This document shows, in pieces, positions 55,101 through 62,906 of a DNA stretch of 64,000 nt. Position 1 is the stretch's first letter; each line of letters starts with the position of its first letter. Source of the stretch: Bilophila wadsworthia ATCC 49260 (GTDB lineage Bacteria; Desulfobacterota; Desulfovibrionia; Desulfovibrionales; Desulfovibrionaceae); NCBI RefSeq assembly GCF_000701705.1, contig NZ_JNJP01000002.1:62001-126000 (forward strand). Reading direction: 5' to 3'. The notes beneath the pieces are model-generated. The model was not told the DNA's origin and did no database searches. It worked only from the letters and a program-made list of their open reading frames with translations. Made by a program: the position numbers and the translations under genes.

Positions 55101-55303
55101 ATTACAAGAACGGAAAATGCCCGCCTCCCTTCCCAAAGGGAAGTGGCTTAGGCGAAAATGGCGGAACGTGCCGGAGAGAGCGAAGTGGCCGGGGGGAACG
55201 TCCCCCGCAGGACGGCGCAAAACCGGAAAACGGATTCGCGGGATTGTACAACAGGGGAACGCCCCGGCCAGTCACCGGGGCACCGCACAGACGAGGGGGA
55301 AAC

Positions 55304-57430
55304 ATGAACGGCAACGATGCAAAGGAACAGGCCGCCAACACGGCGCACGTGCACGCCGTGGAGCAGGCCGCGGCGCAAGCGCTGGTAGAGGAAAAAGAAA
55401 GCGAATCACGCTTCCGGCATTACGGTAAAGGCCCGTGGGCAGCGGCCATCTCCGCACTGGCGGTGGTCTTCTCGTTGTTCCAAATGTACGCGTCCACCTT
55501 TTCGGCCTTCGACGCCATGACCCTGCGCTCGTGGCACATCATTTTCCTGTTGGTGCTCTCCTTCCTCATGTATCCGGCATGGAAGGGCGAACGCCGCAGC
55601 CGTACCCGCCCCACCCTGTTCGATGCCCTGTGTATCGCTGCGGGGCTGTTCTCGTTCGGCTATCTCATCCTCAATTATACGGAAATCACCTTGCGCGGCG
55701 GCTATTTCCTGCCCGTCGACTACTTCGTGGCCTCCGTCGGCGTGATCATCTGCTTTGAAATGGCCCGGCGCGTGGTCGGCAGCCTTGCGGCGCTGGCGGG
55801 CGTGTTTTTCCTCTACAACTTCGCCGGGGAATGGATTCCCGGCGCGTTCGGGCATACCGGGTTTTCGTGGGACCGTGTCGTCGAGCACATGTTCTGGGGC
55901 AGCCAAGGGCTCCTCGGCGTGGGCGTCGGCGTGTCCGCCACCTACATTTTCCTGTTCGTGCTCTTCGGAGCCTTCCTGAAATACAGCGGATTCAGCGATT
56001 TTATCAATGATCTCGCGCTCACCCTCGTAGGGCGCACGGCTGGCGGCCCCGCCAAGGTTTCCGTGGTGGCCAGCGCGCTCATGGGCATGATCAACGGCAG
56101 CGCCCTCGCCAACGTCGCCACTACCGGGGCGATCACCATCCCGCTCATGAAAAAGACCGGGTACAAGCCCGAATTCGCCGCCGCCGTCGAGGCAGTCGCC
56201 TCCACCGGGGGACAGTTCGCACCGCCCATCATGGGCGCGGTGGGCTTCATCATGGCCGAATTCCTCGGCGTCCCGTATACCAAGGTCATGCTCGCAGCGG
56301 CGATCCCGGCGTTCCTGTATTATCTCACGCTGCTCATGGCGGTGCACTTCGAGGCCCGCAAGCTCGGCCTCAAGGGGCTTTCCCCCGAGCACATCCCGGC
56401 GGCGGGCAAAGTCCTGCGCGAACGCGGGCATCTGTTCATCCCGCTGATCGTGCTGCTCTGGCTGATGTTCGACGGCTACACCCCCCTGTTCGCGGCGGCG
56501 GCTTCCATCTTCGCCACCGTCGGGGCTACATGGCTGCCTTCCCTCATCGGGCTGCTGCGGACGAAAACAGCCCGCACCTTCGCCTTCGTCCTGCTGCTTG
56601 CCGTCCTCGGAGGTCTGGCCCTCTCTGGGCTCCTCAGCCTTGGCGCGGCGATCCTCACAGCTCTGTGCGTGCTCGCTTCCGCGTGGTGTTCGGCTCGGTA
56701 CCGCATGACTCCCCGCGTGGTGGTCCAAGCGCTCGACGAAGGCGCGCGCGGCGCGGTGGGCGTGGGCGCGGCCTGCGTGATCATCGGCATCATCATCGGC
56801 ACGGTATCCCTCACCGGACTCGGCCTGACCTTCGGGTACGAGGTACTCAAGTACGTGGGCGAAGGCCAGCTCTACCTCGGCGGCCTGTTCGTCATGATCA
56901 TGAGCACCATCCTCGGCATGGGCGTGCCCGGCGTGGCGGCCTATGTCATCGTTGCGGCCGTGGCGGTCCCGGTGCTCACGGGCGTGGGCGTGATGCCGAT
57001 GGCGGCGCACATGTTCTGCTTGTTCTACGCCTGCCTCTCCAACATCACGCCGCCGGTCGCCATGTCGTCCTATGTGGCGGCGGGCATTGCGCATTCGGAT
57101 CAGACCCGCACGTCCCTCATTGCGGTAAAGCTCGGCCTGACCGGATTCATCCTGCCCTTCTTTTTCCTGAACAACCCACTCCTGCTGTACAGCTCGGCCA
57201 ATCCGGCTCTGGCGACGCTGTGGGCGTTCGCCACGGCCTGTCTCGGGGTGAGCGCGCTGGCCGCCGGGTTGCAGGGCTGGCTGTTCGGGCCCTGTAATTC
57301 CGTCATGCGCGGCCTGCTGCTTGTGGCGGCCTTTCTCGCCATCGATCCCGGCCTCAAGACGGACCTTGCAGCGCTCGCCCTGTGCGCCGTGGCAGGGGTG
57401 TGGAGTTGGAAGGAGAGAGGGAAGGGGTAG
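55304..57430 (+). CDS. TRAP transporter fused permease (4TM/12TM, TAXI type)
   Basis: Start at 55304 with GAGGGGG upstream; about 708 residues with 17-19 membrane helices, equal to a DctQ-like and a DctM-like part in one chain. Landmarks: the FLYNFAGEWIPGAFGHTGFSWDRVVEHMFWG segment typical of fused TRAP permeases, SALMGMINGSALANVATTGAITIPLMKKTG, GGQFAPPIMGAVGF, and MGVPGVAAYVIVAAVAVPVL. Its partner is the TAXI binding protein encoded 210 bp downstream. Confidence 0.93.
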   Translation: MNGNDAKEQAANTAHVHAVEQAAAQALVEEKESESRFRHYGKGPWAAAISALAVVFSLFQMYASTFSAFDAMTLRSWHIIFLLVLSFLMYPAWKGERRSRTRPTLFDALCIAAGLFSFGYLILNYTEITLRGGYFLPVDYFVASVGVIICFEMARRVVGSLAALAGVFFLYNFAGEWIPGAFGHTGFSWDRVVEHMFWGSQGLLGVGVGVSATYIFLFVLFGAFLKYSGFSDFINDLALTLVGRTAGGPAKVSVVASALMGMINGSALANVATTGAITIPLMKKTGYKPEFAAAVEAVASTGGQFAPPIMGAVGFIMAEFLGVPYTKVMLAAAIPAFLYYLTLLMAVHFEARKLGLKGLSPEHIPAAGKVLRERGHLFIPLIVLLWLMFDGYTPLFAAAASIFATVGATWLPSLIGLLRTKTARTFAFVLLLAVLGGLALSGLLSLGAAILTALCVLASAWCSARYRMTPRVVVQALDEGARGAVGVGAACVIIGIIIGTVSLTGLGLTFGYEVLKYVGEGQLYLGGLFVMIMSTILGMGVPGVAAYVIVAAVAVPVLTGVGVMPMAAHMFCLFYACLSNITPPVAMSSYVAAGIAHSDQTRTSLIAVKLGLTGFILPFFFLNNPLLLYSSANPALATLWAFATACLGVSALAAGLQGWLFGPCNSVMRGLLLVAAFLAIDPGLKTDLAALALCAVAGVWSWKERGKG

Positions 57431-57640
57431 GGATTAGTGGGAATTGGAGGGGAGGCGGCGCGAAGGGAGTCCCTGTCGCCTCATAGAAAAGCTGGAATGA
57501 AAAAACCTGTCAGATGAAGGTGTAGGCGGGGATGGGAAAGTTATGGAAAGAGCCGGGTGGGAAGTCTTCCGTGCCGAGAGGAGCCGGAGCTTTATGGATA
57601 TCCCGATAACAAATGCAACATGCAAAACGAGGAGAACGTC

Positions 57641-58609
57641 ATGAAAAAATGGTCCATGTTTTTGGCTGCTGCGGCGTGCGCGTGCGTATTGGCCTCGCCC
57701 CTTCAAGCTGCGGAGCGCAAGAAAGTGAATATCAGCTTTCCCACGGCGGCGACGACCGGGGCGTTGTACCCCCTCGGCGCGGGCATCGCCAATTTGTGGA
57801 ATACCAAGCTTGGTTATGTGAACGCGCGGGTGCAGGCCTCCAACGGCGGCATTCAGAACCTCAACCTGCTCAAAGCCGGGAACGCGCAGGTTTCATTCGC
57901 CGTGTCGAGCATTACCTATGAGGCGCTCAACGGCGAACGCGGGTTCAAGGACCGCGCCTACAAGGACGTCCGCGTATTGGCGGGCCTGTACTATAACCCG
58001 AACCAGGTCGTGGCCCGTACCGACAGCGGCGTGGCTTCGCTGGCGGACTTCAAGGGCAAAAGTTTCGCGCCGGGCGCGGCGGGCGGTACGACCGAAGTGG
58101 AATCCCGCATCCACTTCACCGAAACGGGGCTCAAGTATCCCGACGACATCAAAGCCCATTTCGTGGGCTTCACCGAATCCATCGACCTGATGCGCAACAA
58201 GCAGCTTGACGGCGTATGGATCATGGCCGGGATGCCCACCGCCGCCGTCACGGAAATGTGCTCCACCGCCAACGGCAAGCTCGTGGGCATGGACGACGAG
58301 CTGATCGCCAAGGTACAGGCGAAGTATCCGTGGTATTCCAAATTCACCATTCCGGCGGGAACCTATGACGGGCAGACCGAACCCGTCCAGACCACGGCCG
58401 TCAAGATGCTTCTCCTCACCGATGCTTCCATGCCCGACGATGTGGTGTATGATCTTGCCAAAACCTTCTGGGAAAACCTTGATTCTCTCGGCAAGGCCCA
58501 TGCCGTCATGAAAACCGTCACCAAGGAAATGGCCGTCAGCGATCTTTCCGGCATCCCGCTCCATCCCGGCGCTGAAAAGTACTACCGCGAAATCGGGTTG
58601 CTGAAATAA
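57641..58609 (+). CDS. TAXI-family TRAP periplasmic binding protein
   Basis: Start at 57641 with AGGAG upstream; 322 residues with a signal peptide ending near residue 23 (LQA-AERK). SFPTAATTGALYPLGAGIANLWN at the mature N terminus, GGIQNLNLLKAG and the late GIPLHPGAEKYYREIGL tail are classic TAXI features. TAXI proteins bind small acids such as glutamate; the ligand here is unknown, but see the aromatic leader upstream. Confidence 0.93.
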   Translation: MKKWSMFLAAAACACVLASPLQAAERKKVNISFPTAATTGALYPLGAGIANLWNTKLGYVNARVQASNGGIQNLNLLKAGNAQVSFAVSSITYEALNGERGFKDRAYKDVRVLAGLYYNPNQVVARTDSGVASLADFKGKSFAPGAAGGTTEVESRIHFTETGLKYPDDIKAHFVGFTESIDLMRNKQLDGVWIMAGMPTAAVTEMCSTANGKLVGMDDELIAKVQAKYPWYSKFTIPAGTYDGQTEPVQTTAVKMLLLTDASMPDDVVYDLAKTFWENLDSLGKAHAVMKTVTKEMAVSDLSGIPLHPGAEKYYREIGLLK

Positions 58610-58802
58610 AACTCCCATCCGCGTTTTCCGGGAGGTATCTTCCGTATCCGCACCATCCCCGTTCTTCGCACACCAACACGAAATGGGGCCTCCAAACGGA
58701 TAGAAGCAACCACCGAAGGCTACAAAAAACATGGAAAGGAAGGCTCCACCGTGTTCCCTGCATGAGCGGAAACGCGGAAATAAGGAAGAAAACCTTTCCT
58801 CC

Positions 58803-58847
58803 AATAAGAGAGGCACCCGATCCGAGGGATCGGGTGCCTCTCTTATT
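58803..58847. terminator. Long perfect hairpin, probable bidirectional terminator
   Basis: Perfect 21-bp arms around a GAG loop. It lies about 195 bp past the TAXI gene; the outer AATAAGAG / CTCTTATT makes it usable in either direction, but no long T tract follows. Confidence 0.55.
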
Positions 58848-58994
58848 GCTCTTTCCAACGACTTTCCTCATATCCCCTCAATGTTCGCCAACGCCAAAAC
58901 GTTCAACGCCCTGCCTCAACACGAGAAATCAAGGGAAAAAAACCATCAGGGGATTCAATAAAAGGGGAAGAGTTTAGAGGGATGAGGGGGGTCC

Positions 58995-59040
58995 GGGGAG
59001 GGGGAAGGGAACCTTTAAAAAGGTTCCCTTCCCCCTCCCC
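58995..59040 (-). terminator. GC-rich terminator of the TSCPD gene
   Basis: Perfect stem over about 20 bp (GGGGAGGGGGAAGGGAACC... with AT-rich apex) just past the stop at 59055. Same style as hairpins at 18163 and 20960. Confidence 0.6.
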
Positions 59041-59054
59041 CGCTTCTCTCTTCG

Positions 59055-59312
59055 TTACGCCCCGCGCGCGGCAAGCTCACGCTTAAGGGCGCGGGCGAGC
59101 TGATCAGGGCAGGACGTGGGCTTGCTGCCGCACTGGATCCCTTCAAGCCGGGAAATGACGGCTTCGGCGGGAAGCCCTTCAGCAAGGCGGGCGACGGCTT
59201 CAAGGTTGCCGGGGCAACCGCCCGCGAAACGGATGCCGGTCACGCGGCCGTCATCGGTGATATCATACTGGAGCGCGCTGGAACACACGCCCATAAGTGG
59301 AGCAATAGCCAT
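59055..59312 (-). CDS. TSCPD domain-containing protein
   Basis: 85 residues, the standalone TSCPD type. The conserved FAGGCPGNLEAVARLAEG in the first half and the closing TSCPDQLARAL give the domain its name. This domain also sits at the C terminus of ribonucleotide reductases; in standalone form the role is unknown, perhaps metal binding through the Cys residues. Monocistronic. Confidence 0.88.
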   Translation of the reverse strand: MAIAPLMGVCSSALQYDITDDGRVTGIRFAGGCPGNLEAVARLAEGLPAEAVISRLEGIQCGSKPTSCPDQLARALKRELAARGA

Positions 59313-59468
59313 GAAAACAAATCCTTATACAATCAAAATGTGACCAGAAAACGCGGAACCGCGGGTCCCGCAATCCCGATATCCCGAACCGGGAAACCCC
59401 GCAACAAAAGACCATCCCGCAAAACGCCGGGACAAGGGCCTTAGCTGCGGAAAAGATCGGAGAGCGTG

Positions 59469-59756
59469 TTAATCGTCATCGCGGTCATCGTCGCGGCGAT
59501 CATCCTGGGAACGGGAGTTCCTTGGCATACGCGACGGATTGGAATCCCGGCCGATTTCCCCGCCATTCCAGCGGAAGCCGTATTGCCGCGGCTGCACGAT
59601 GCGCCCAAACGAATGCCCGACACTGTCCACGGACTTGACCAGGTCGTCAAGGTTCTCCAGCGCTTCCGAAGCATCTTCCAGCGGTTCTGCGGCATGAGCC
59701 GGATACGCGTACAGAACGCCGAGGACGGCCAGAGCGGGAAGCCATTTTACAAACAC
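59469..59756 (-). CDS. Small exported protein with acidic/arginine tail
   Basis: Start at GTG 59756 with AAGGAG six bases upstream, giving 95 residues. A signal peptide (FVKWLPALAVLGVLYAYPAHA) ends near residue 22, so it is exported. The mature part is charged, and the C terminus is a run of D and R residues (DDRRDDDRDDD), possibly disordered or cation-binding. I recognise no family. Convergent spacing and a good ribosome binding site support it as real. Confidence 0.6.
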   Translation of the reverse strand: MFVKWLPALAVLGVLYAYPAHAAEPLEDASEALENLDDLVKSVDSVGHSFGRIVQPRQYGFRWNGGEIGRDSNPSRMPRNSRSQDDRRDDDRDDD

Positions 59757-60139
59757 GGTAAACTCCTTGTTCGGTTGCACGGCACAGAGAGCGCCGGTCA
59801 GCAGCATACTCCAAAACGGGCCGGGGGAAAACAGGGCGGAAAAGAAAGCTGCTTTATCAACAAGAACACTATGATAGCGTCAAAAGGGAAGGGTACGTGC
59901 GGGAACTTTGCGGCATGAGGCGGGACATGCCGGGGGCGAAGGCGGGCAAGCCGCTTCTGTGAAAGCAGTCGGCGCAATGGGCAAATGCGGATATTGCGCC
60001 CAAGAACGCAACAGTGCGTAACAGCCCCAAATTGGTGCTGGAACACGGAAAACCCACCCAATAGCACCCTTGACCCAAAATCGATTTTGCGGGAACACGG
60101 AATGGGCGTTTTTACGCATGACATGATACGAGGTGCGAT
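59757..60139. other. Intergenic region between divergent genes
   Basis: No credible gene. A perfect AAAATCGATTTT palindrome at 60077-60088 lies about 50 bp before the ferredoxin-domain gene and overlaps a TTGACC-like box; it could be an operator. Confidence 0.45.
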
Positions 60140-61399
60140 ATGGCTCATCATTATTCCAATTCCCTTTATGACCGCCTTGCGGATCGGCTGAACCAGTTCC
60201 CGCAGGGCGCGCCGCTTTCCGACAGCCTCTTTGCCATTCTGAAAATCCTCTTTTCCGAAAAAGAAGCCGGGCTGGTGGCGCAGCTGCCCATCAAACCCTT
60301 CACCGTAGACCGCGCCGCCGCAATCTGGAAACTCGACAAGGCCACCGCCCAGAATATGTTGGAAGACCTGGCGGGACGGGCCATGCTGCTCGACATGGAG
60401 CAAAACGGCCAGCAGATGTTCTGCTTGCCCCCGCCGATGGCCGGGTTCTTTGAATTTTCCATGATGCGCGTGCGCGGCGATGTCAACCAAAAAGCGCTGG
60501 CGGAACTGTATTACCAGTATCTCAATGTCGAAGAGGATTTCGTCAAGGCGCTGTTCGTCGAGAACGGGACGCCGCTTGGCCGCATCTTCGTACAGGAAGC
60601 CGCGCTCCCGCAGGACGGCAAGCTCGAGGTCCTCGATTACGAGCGCGCTTCACACATCATCAAGACGGCCTCGCACATCGGCGTCAGCATGTGCTACTGC
60701 CGCCATAAAATGCAGCATCTCGGGCGGGCGTGTGATGCCCCAATGGACATCTGCATGACCTTCAACACCTCGGCCCGCTCGCTCATCAAATACGGCCACG
60801 CCCGACAGGTGGACGCCGCCGAGTGCCTTGATCTGCTCGCCGTGGCGCAGGGGCACAACCTCGTCCAGTTTGGCGAAAACGCCCGTGAAGGCGTGAACTT
60901 CATCTGCAACTGCTGCGGGTGCTGTTGCGAGGCACTGCTGGCGATCAAGCGGTTCGCCATCGCCCGGACCATCCATTCCAACTTCATCGCCCGCGCCGGG
61001 AACGATTGCCGGGGGTGCGGCAAGTGTGAAAAGGTCTGTCCGGTCAATGCGATCCACATGGAAGACGGTCCGGCCGGCAAGCGCTTCGCTTTCGTCGATC
61101 CCGAGCGCTGCATCGGGTGCGGCGTGTGCGTGCGTTCCTGTGCCTTCGGCCAGCTTACGCTCGAAGCCCGGCCCGAACGCGCCATCACCCCCCTCAATAC
61201 CGTGAACCGCGTGGTCGCCATGGCCGCCGAACGGGGCATGATCAAGGAACTTCTCGAAGACAACGACGCGATGGGCAATCATCGGATCATGGCGGCGGTC
61301 ATCGGGGCGATCATGAAGCTTCCCGGCGCGCCGAGGGCGCTCGCCGTGGCGCAGCTCAAATCCCGCTATCTGGAAAACCTCATCGGCAAAATGGGATGA
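60140..61399 (+). CDS. 4Fe-4S dicluster protein with N-terminal helix domain
   Basis: 419 residues. The first about 130 residues resemble a winged-helix fold (TVDRAAAIWKLDKATAQNMLEDL). Cysteines CYCRHKMQHLGRACDAP near residue 190 and CNCCGCCCEAL near 255 precede two ferredoxin motifs, CRGCGKCEKVCPV near 292 and CIGCGVCVRSCAF near 326. It is probably a cytoplasmic electron-transfer or redox-sensing protein; the whole architecture recurs as an uncharacterised conserved family in anaerobes. It is followed by a terminator and is monocistronic. Confidence 0.87.
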   Translation: MAHHYSNSLYDRLADRLNQFPQGAPLSDSLFAILKILFSEKEAGLVAQLPIKPFTVDRAAAIWKLDKATAQNMLEDLAGRAMLLDMEQNGQQMFCLPPPMAGFFEFSMMRVRGDVNQKALAELYYQYLNVEEDFVKALFVENGTPLGRIFVQEAALPQDGKLEVLDYERASHIIKTASHIGVSMCYCRHKMQHLGRACDAPMDICMTFNTSARSLIKYGHARQVDAAECLDLLAVAQGHNLVQFGENAREGVNFICNCCGCCCEALLAIKRFAIARTIHSNFIARAGNDCRGCGKCEKVCPVNAIHMEDGPAGKRFAFVDPERCIGCGVCVRSCAFGQLTLEARPERAITPLNTVNRVVAMAAERGMIKELLEDNDAMGNHRIMAAVIGAIMKLPGAPRALAVAQLKSRYLENLIGKMG

Positions 61400-61415
61400 C
61401 GGAAGCGAAAGCCCC

Positions 61416-61470
61416 AAAAGGCCAGCTAGCGATGGTTCGCAAAGCATCGCCCGCTGGCCTTTTCTTTTTC
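61416..61470 (+). terminator. Rho-independent terminator after the ferredoxin-domain gene
   Basis: Stem AAAAGGCCAGC / GCTGGCCTTTT extended by GCGATG / CATCGC, then TCTTTTTC. Confidence 0.8.
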
Positions 61471-61662
61471 CTGGTTGCACGCGGCATCGGGAGTACCGCG
61501 CAAGCCTTGGACGCGGGATGGCCCCGCTCCCCCGCACGGCGCGGCTTTTCCGGCAACCCCGATACACTTTGTTACATTCCGCTGCATTCGGCACATCCTC
61601 ATGAAACATTCCACGGGTAGTTTCGCTTCCACAGGGCAACGAGCCCTAAAGGAGCAACTACC

Positions 61663-61938
61663 ATGTTGAAGCATACATCTTTGATCGTCGCCGGGGCTCT
61701 CGTCCTCGGAATGGGGATTTCCACCGCCTCTTTCGCTGAAATGCCTTCTCTGGACAGCCAGTCCTACACGTGGCCCGGTTCCACCATCAACACCAGCAGC
61801 GATACCGACAAGATCGCGCCCGATCCGAAGACCGGCAAGCGGCCCGGCATCCTTGACTGGGAGGGCATGGGTGCCGATGTGTCGAGGCATCCCGACAAGC
61901 CCGGCCATGATCCCAAGAACTGCGGCATCTGCCAGTAG
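61663..61938 (+). CDS. Small periplasmic protein with C-terminal CxxC
   Basis: 91 residues with AAGGAG before the ATG. A signal peptide ends near residue 25 (SFA-EMP). The mature 65 residues are polar and end in NCGICQ, with only two cysteines, a CxxC pair at the extreme C terminus. This could bind a metal or a heme-free thiol partner. I do not recognise the family. It lies between the ferredoxin-domain gene and the two-component pair but is separated from both. Confidence 0.7.
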   Translation: MLKHTSLIVAGALVLGMGISTASFAEMPSLDSQSYTWPGSTINTSSDTDKIAPDPKTGKRPGILDWEGMGADVSRHPDKPGHDPKNCGICQ

Positions 61939-62195
61939 CCCTTTCCGGGGGAAAATGCCGTCCTCCGGGAAAGTTCCCCGCGTCCCCTCGGTCGTAACGG
62001 GCCATCCTCAAGGGGGGGCGCTGAGGAACCCCTCACCTCCGGACGGGCCGAAGACAAGGCATCTCCGGTTCCGTCCAAGAGGAATCTTTCTTTTTGCCTG
62101 CAAATGGAGCATGATCGGATTGCCCCGGACAGGGCCATCCGGCGACACGGCCACCGTTGGCGGATCGGAAGGCCCGGCGGGATGGGAGGTAAACC

Positions 62196-62906
62196 GTGCC
62201 AGACCAAACACGCCTTCTCGTCGTTGACGACGACGCGGACATCCGTGAACTGCTCTCCGCCTACCTCGCCCGTTACGACATGACCGTCGAAACCGCGGCG
62301 GACGGCGCGGGGCTTTTCGAAAAGCTCGATCATGCCCACTTCGATCTCATCATTCTCGACATCATGCTCCCCGGCGAAGACGGCCTCAGCTTGTGCCGCC
62401 GCCTTCGGGGAACCTCGGCGATCCCGGTCATTTTCCTGACCTCGCTGGACAGCTCCACGGATCGGGTCGTCGGGCTTGAACTCGGCGCGGACGACTATGT
62501 GGTCAAACCGTTCGATCCCCGCGAACTGCTCGCCCGCATTCGCACGGTCCTCCGCCGCGCTTCCGACAAGGGGCAGGCCGCGGCGCAGTCAGATATACGC
62601 CGTTTCGCCGGATGGACCCTCAACGTCCGCTCCCGCGAGCTTTCGCAGGGTGACGAGCGGATTGCCCTCAGCGACGCGATGTACCGGCTGCTGCTCGTGT
62701 TCCTTGACGAGCCGTTCGCCGTATTGAGCCGCGAGTATCTGTTGCGGCAAACGCAGGGGCGCGACGCCGATGTATTCGATCGCAGCGTCGACATACAGGT
62801 GAGCCGACTGCGCGGGGTGCTCAAGGATACGGGCACGTCCAAAATCATCAAGACCGTACGCGGCGGCGGGTACATGCTTTCCGTCGACGTGGAGCACGAC
62901 GCGTGA
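62196..62906 (+). CDS. OmpR-family response regulator
   Basis: 236 residues, GTG start with GGGAGG upstream. Receiver domain: acidic pocket DDD at residues 11-13, phospho-acceptor Asp55 (LIILDIMLPGEDG), Thr/Ser in FLTSLD and Lys in YVVKPFDPREL. C-terminal winged helix (about 135-232) has the OmpR pattern SVDIQVSRLRGVLKD and VRGGGYML. It is the partner of the kinase whose GTG overlaps its stop. Confidence 0.95.
   Translation: MPDQTRLLVVDDDADIRELLSAYLARYDMTVETAADGAGLFEKLDHAHFDLIILDIMLPGEDGLSLCRRLRGTSAIPVIFLTSLDSSTDRVVGLELGADDYVVKPFDPRELLARIRTVLRRASDKGQAAAQSDIRRFAGWTLNVRSRELSQGDERIALSDAMYRLLLVFLDEPFAVLSREYLLRQTQGRDADVFDRSVDIQVSRLRGVLKDTGTSKIIKTVRGGGYMLSVDVEHDA

Larger units (their letters stand above)
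58610..59054. other. Intergenic region between convergent genes with two strong hairpins
   Basis: No credible gene. It contains the 21-bp hairpin at 58803-58847 and the GC-rich terminator at 58995-59040. Confidence 0.5.
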
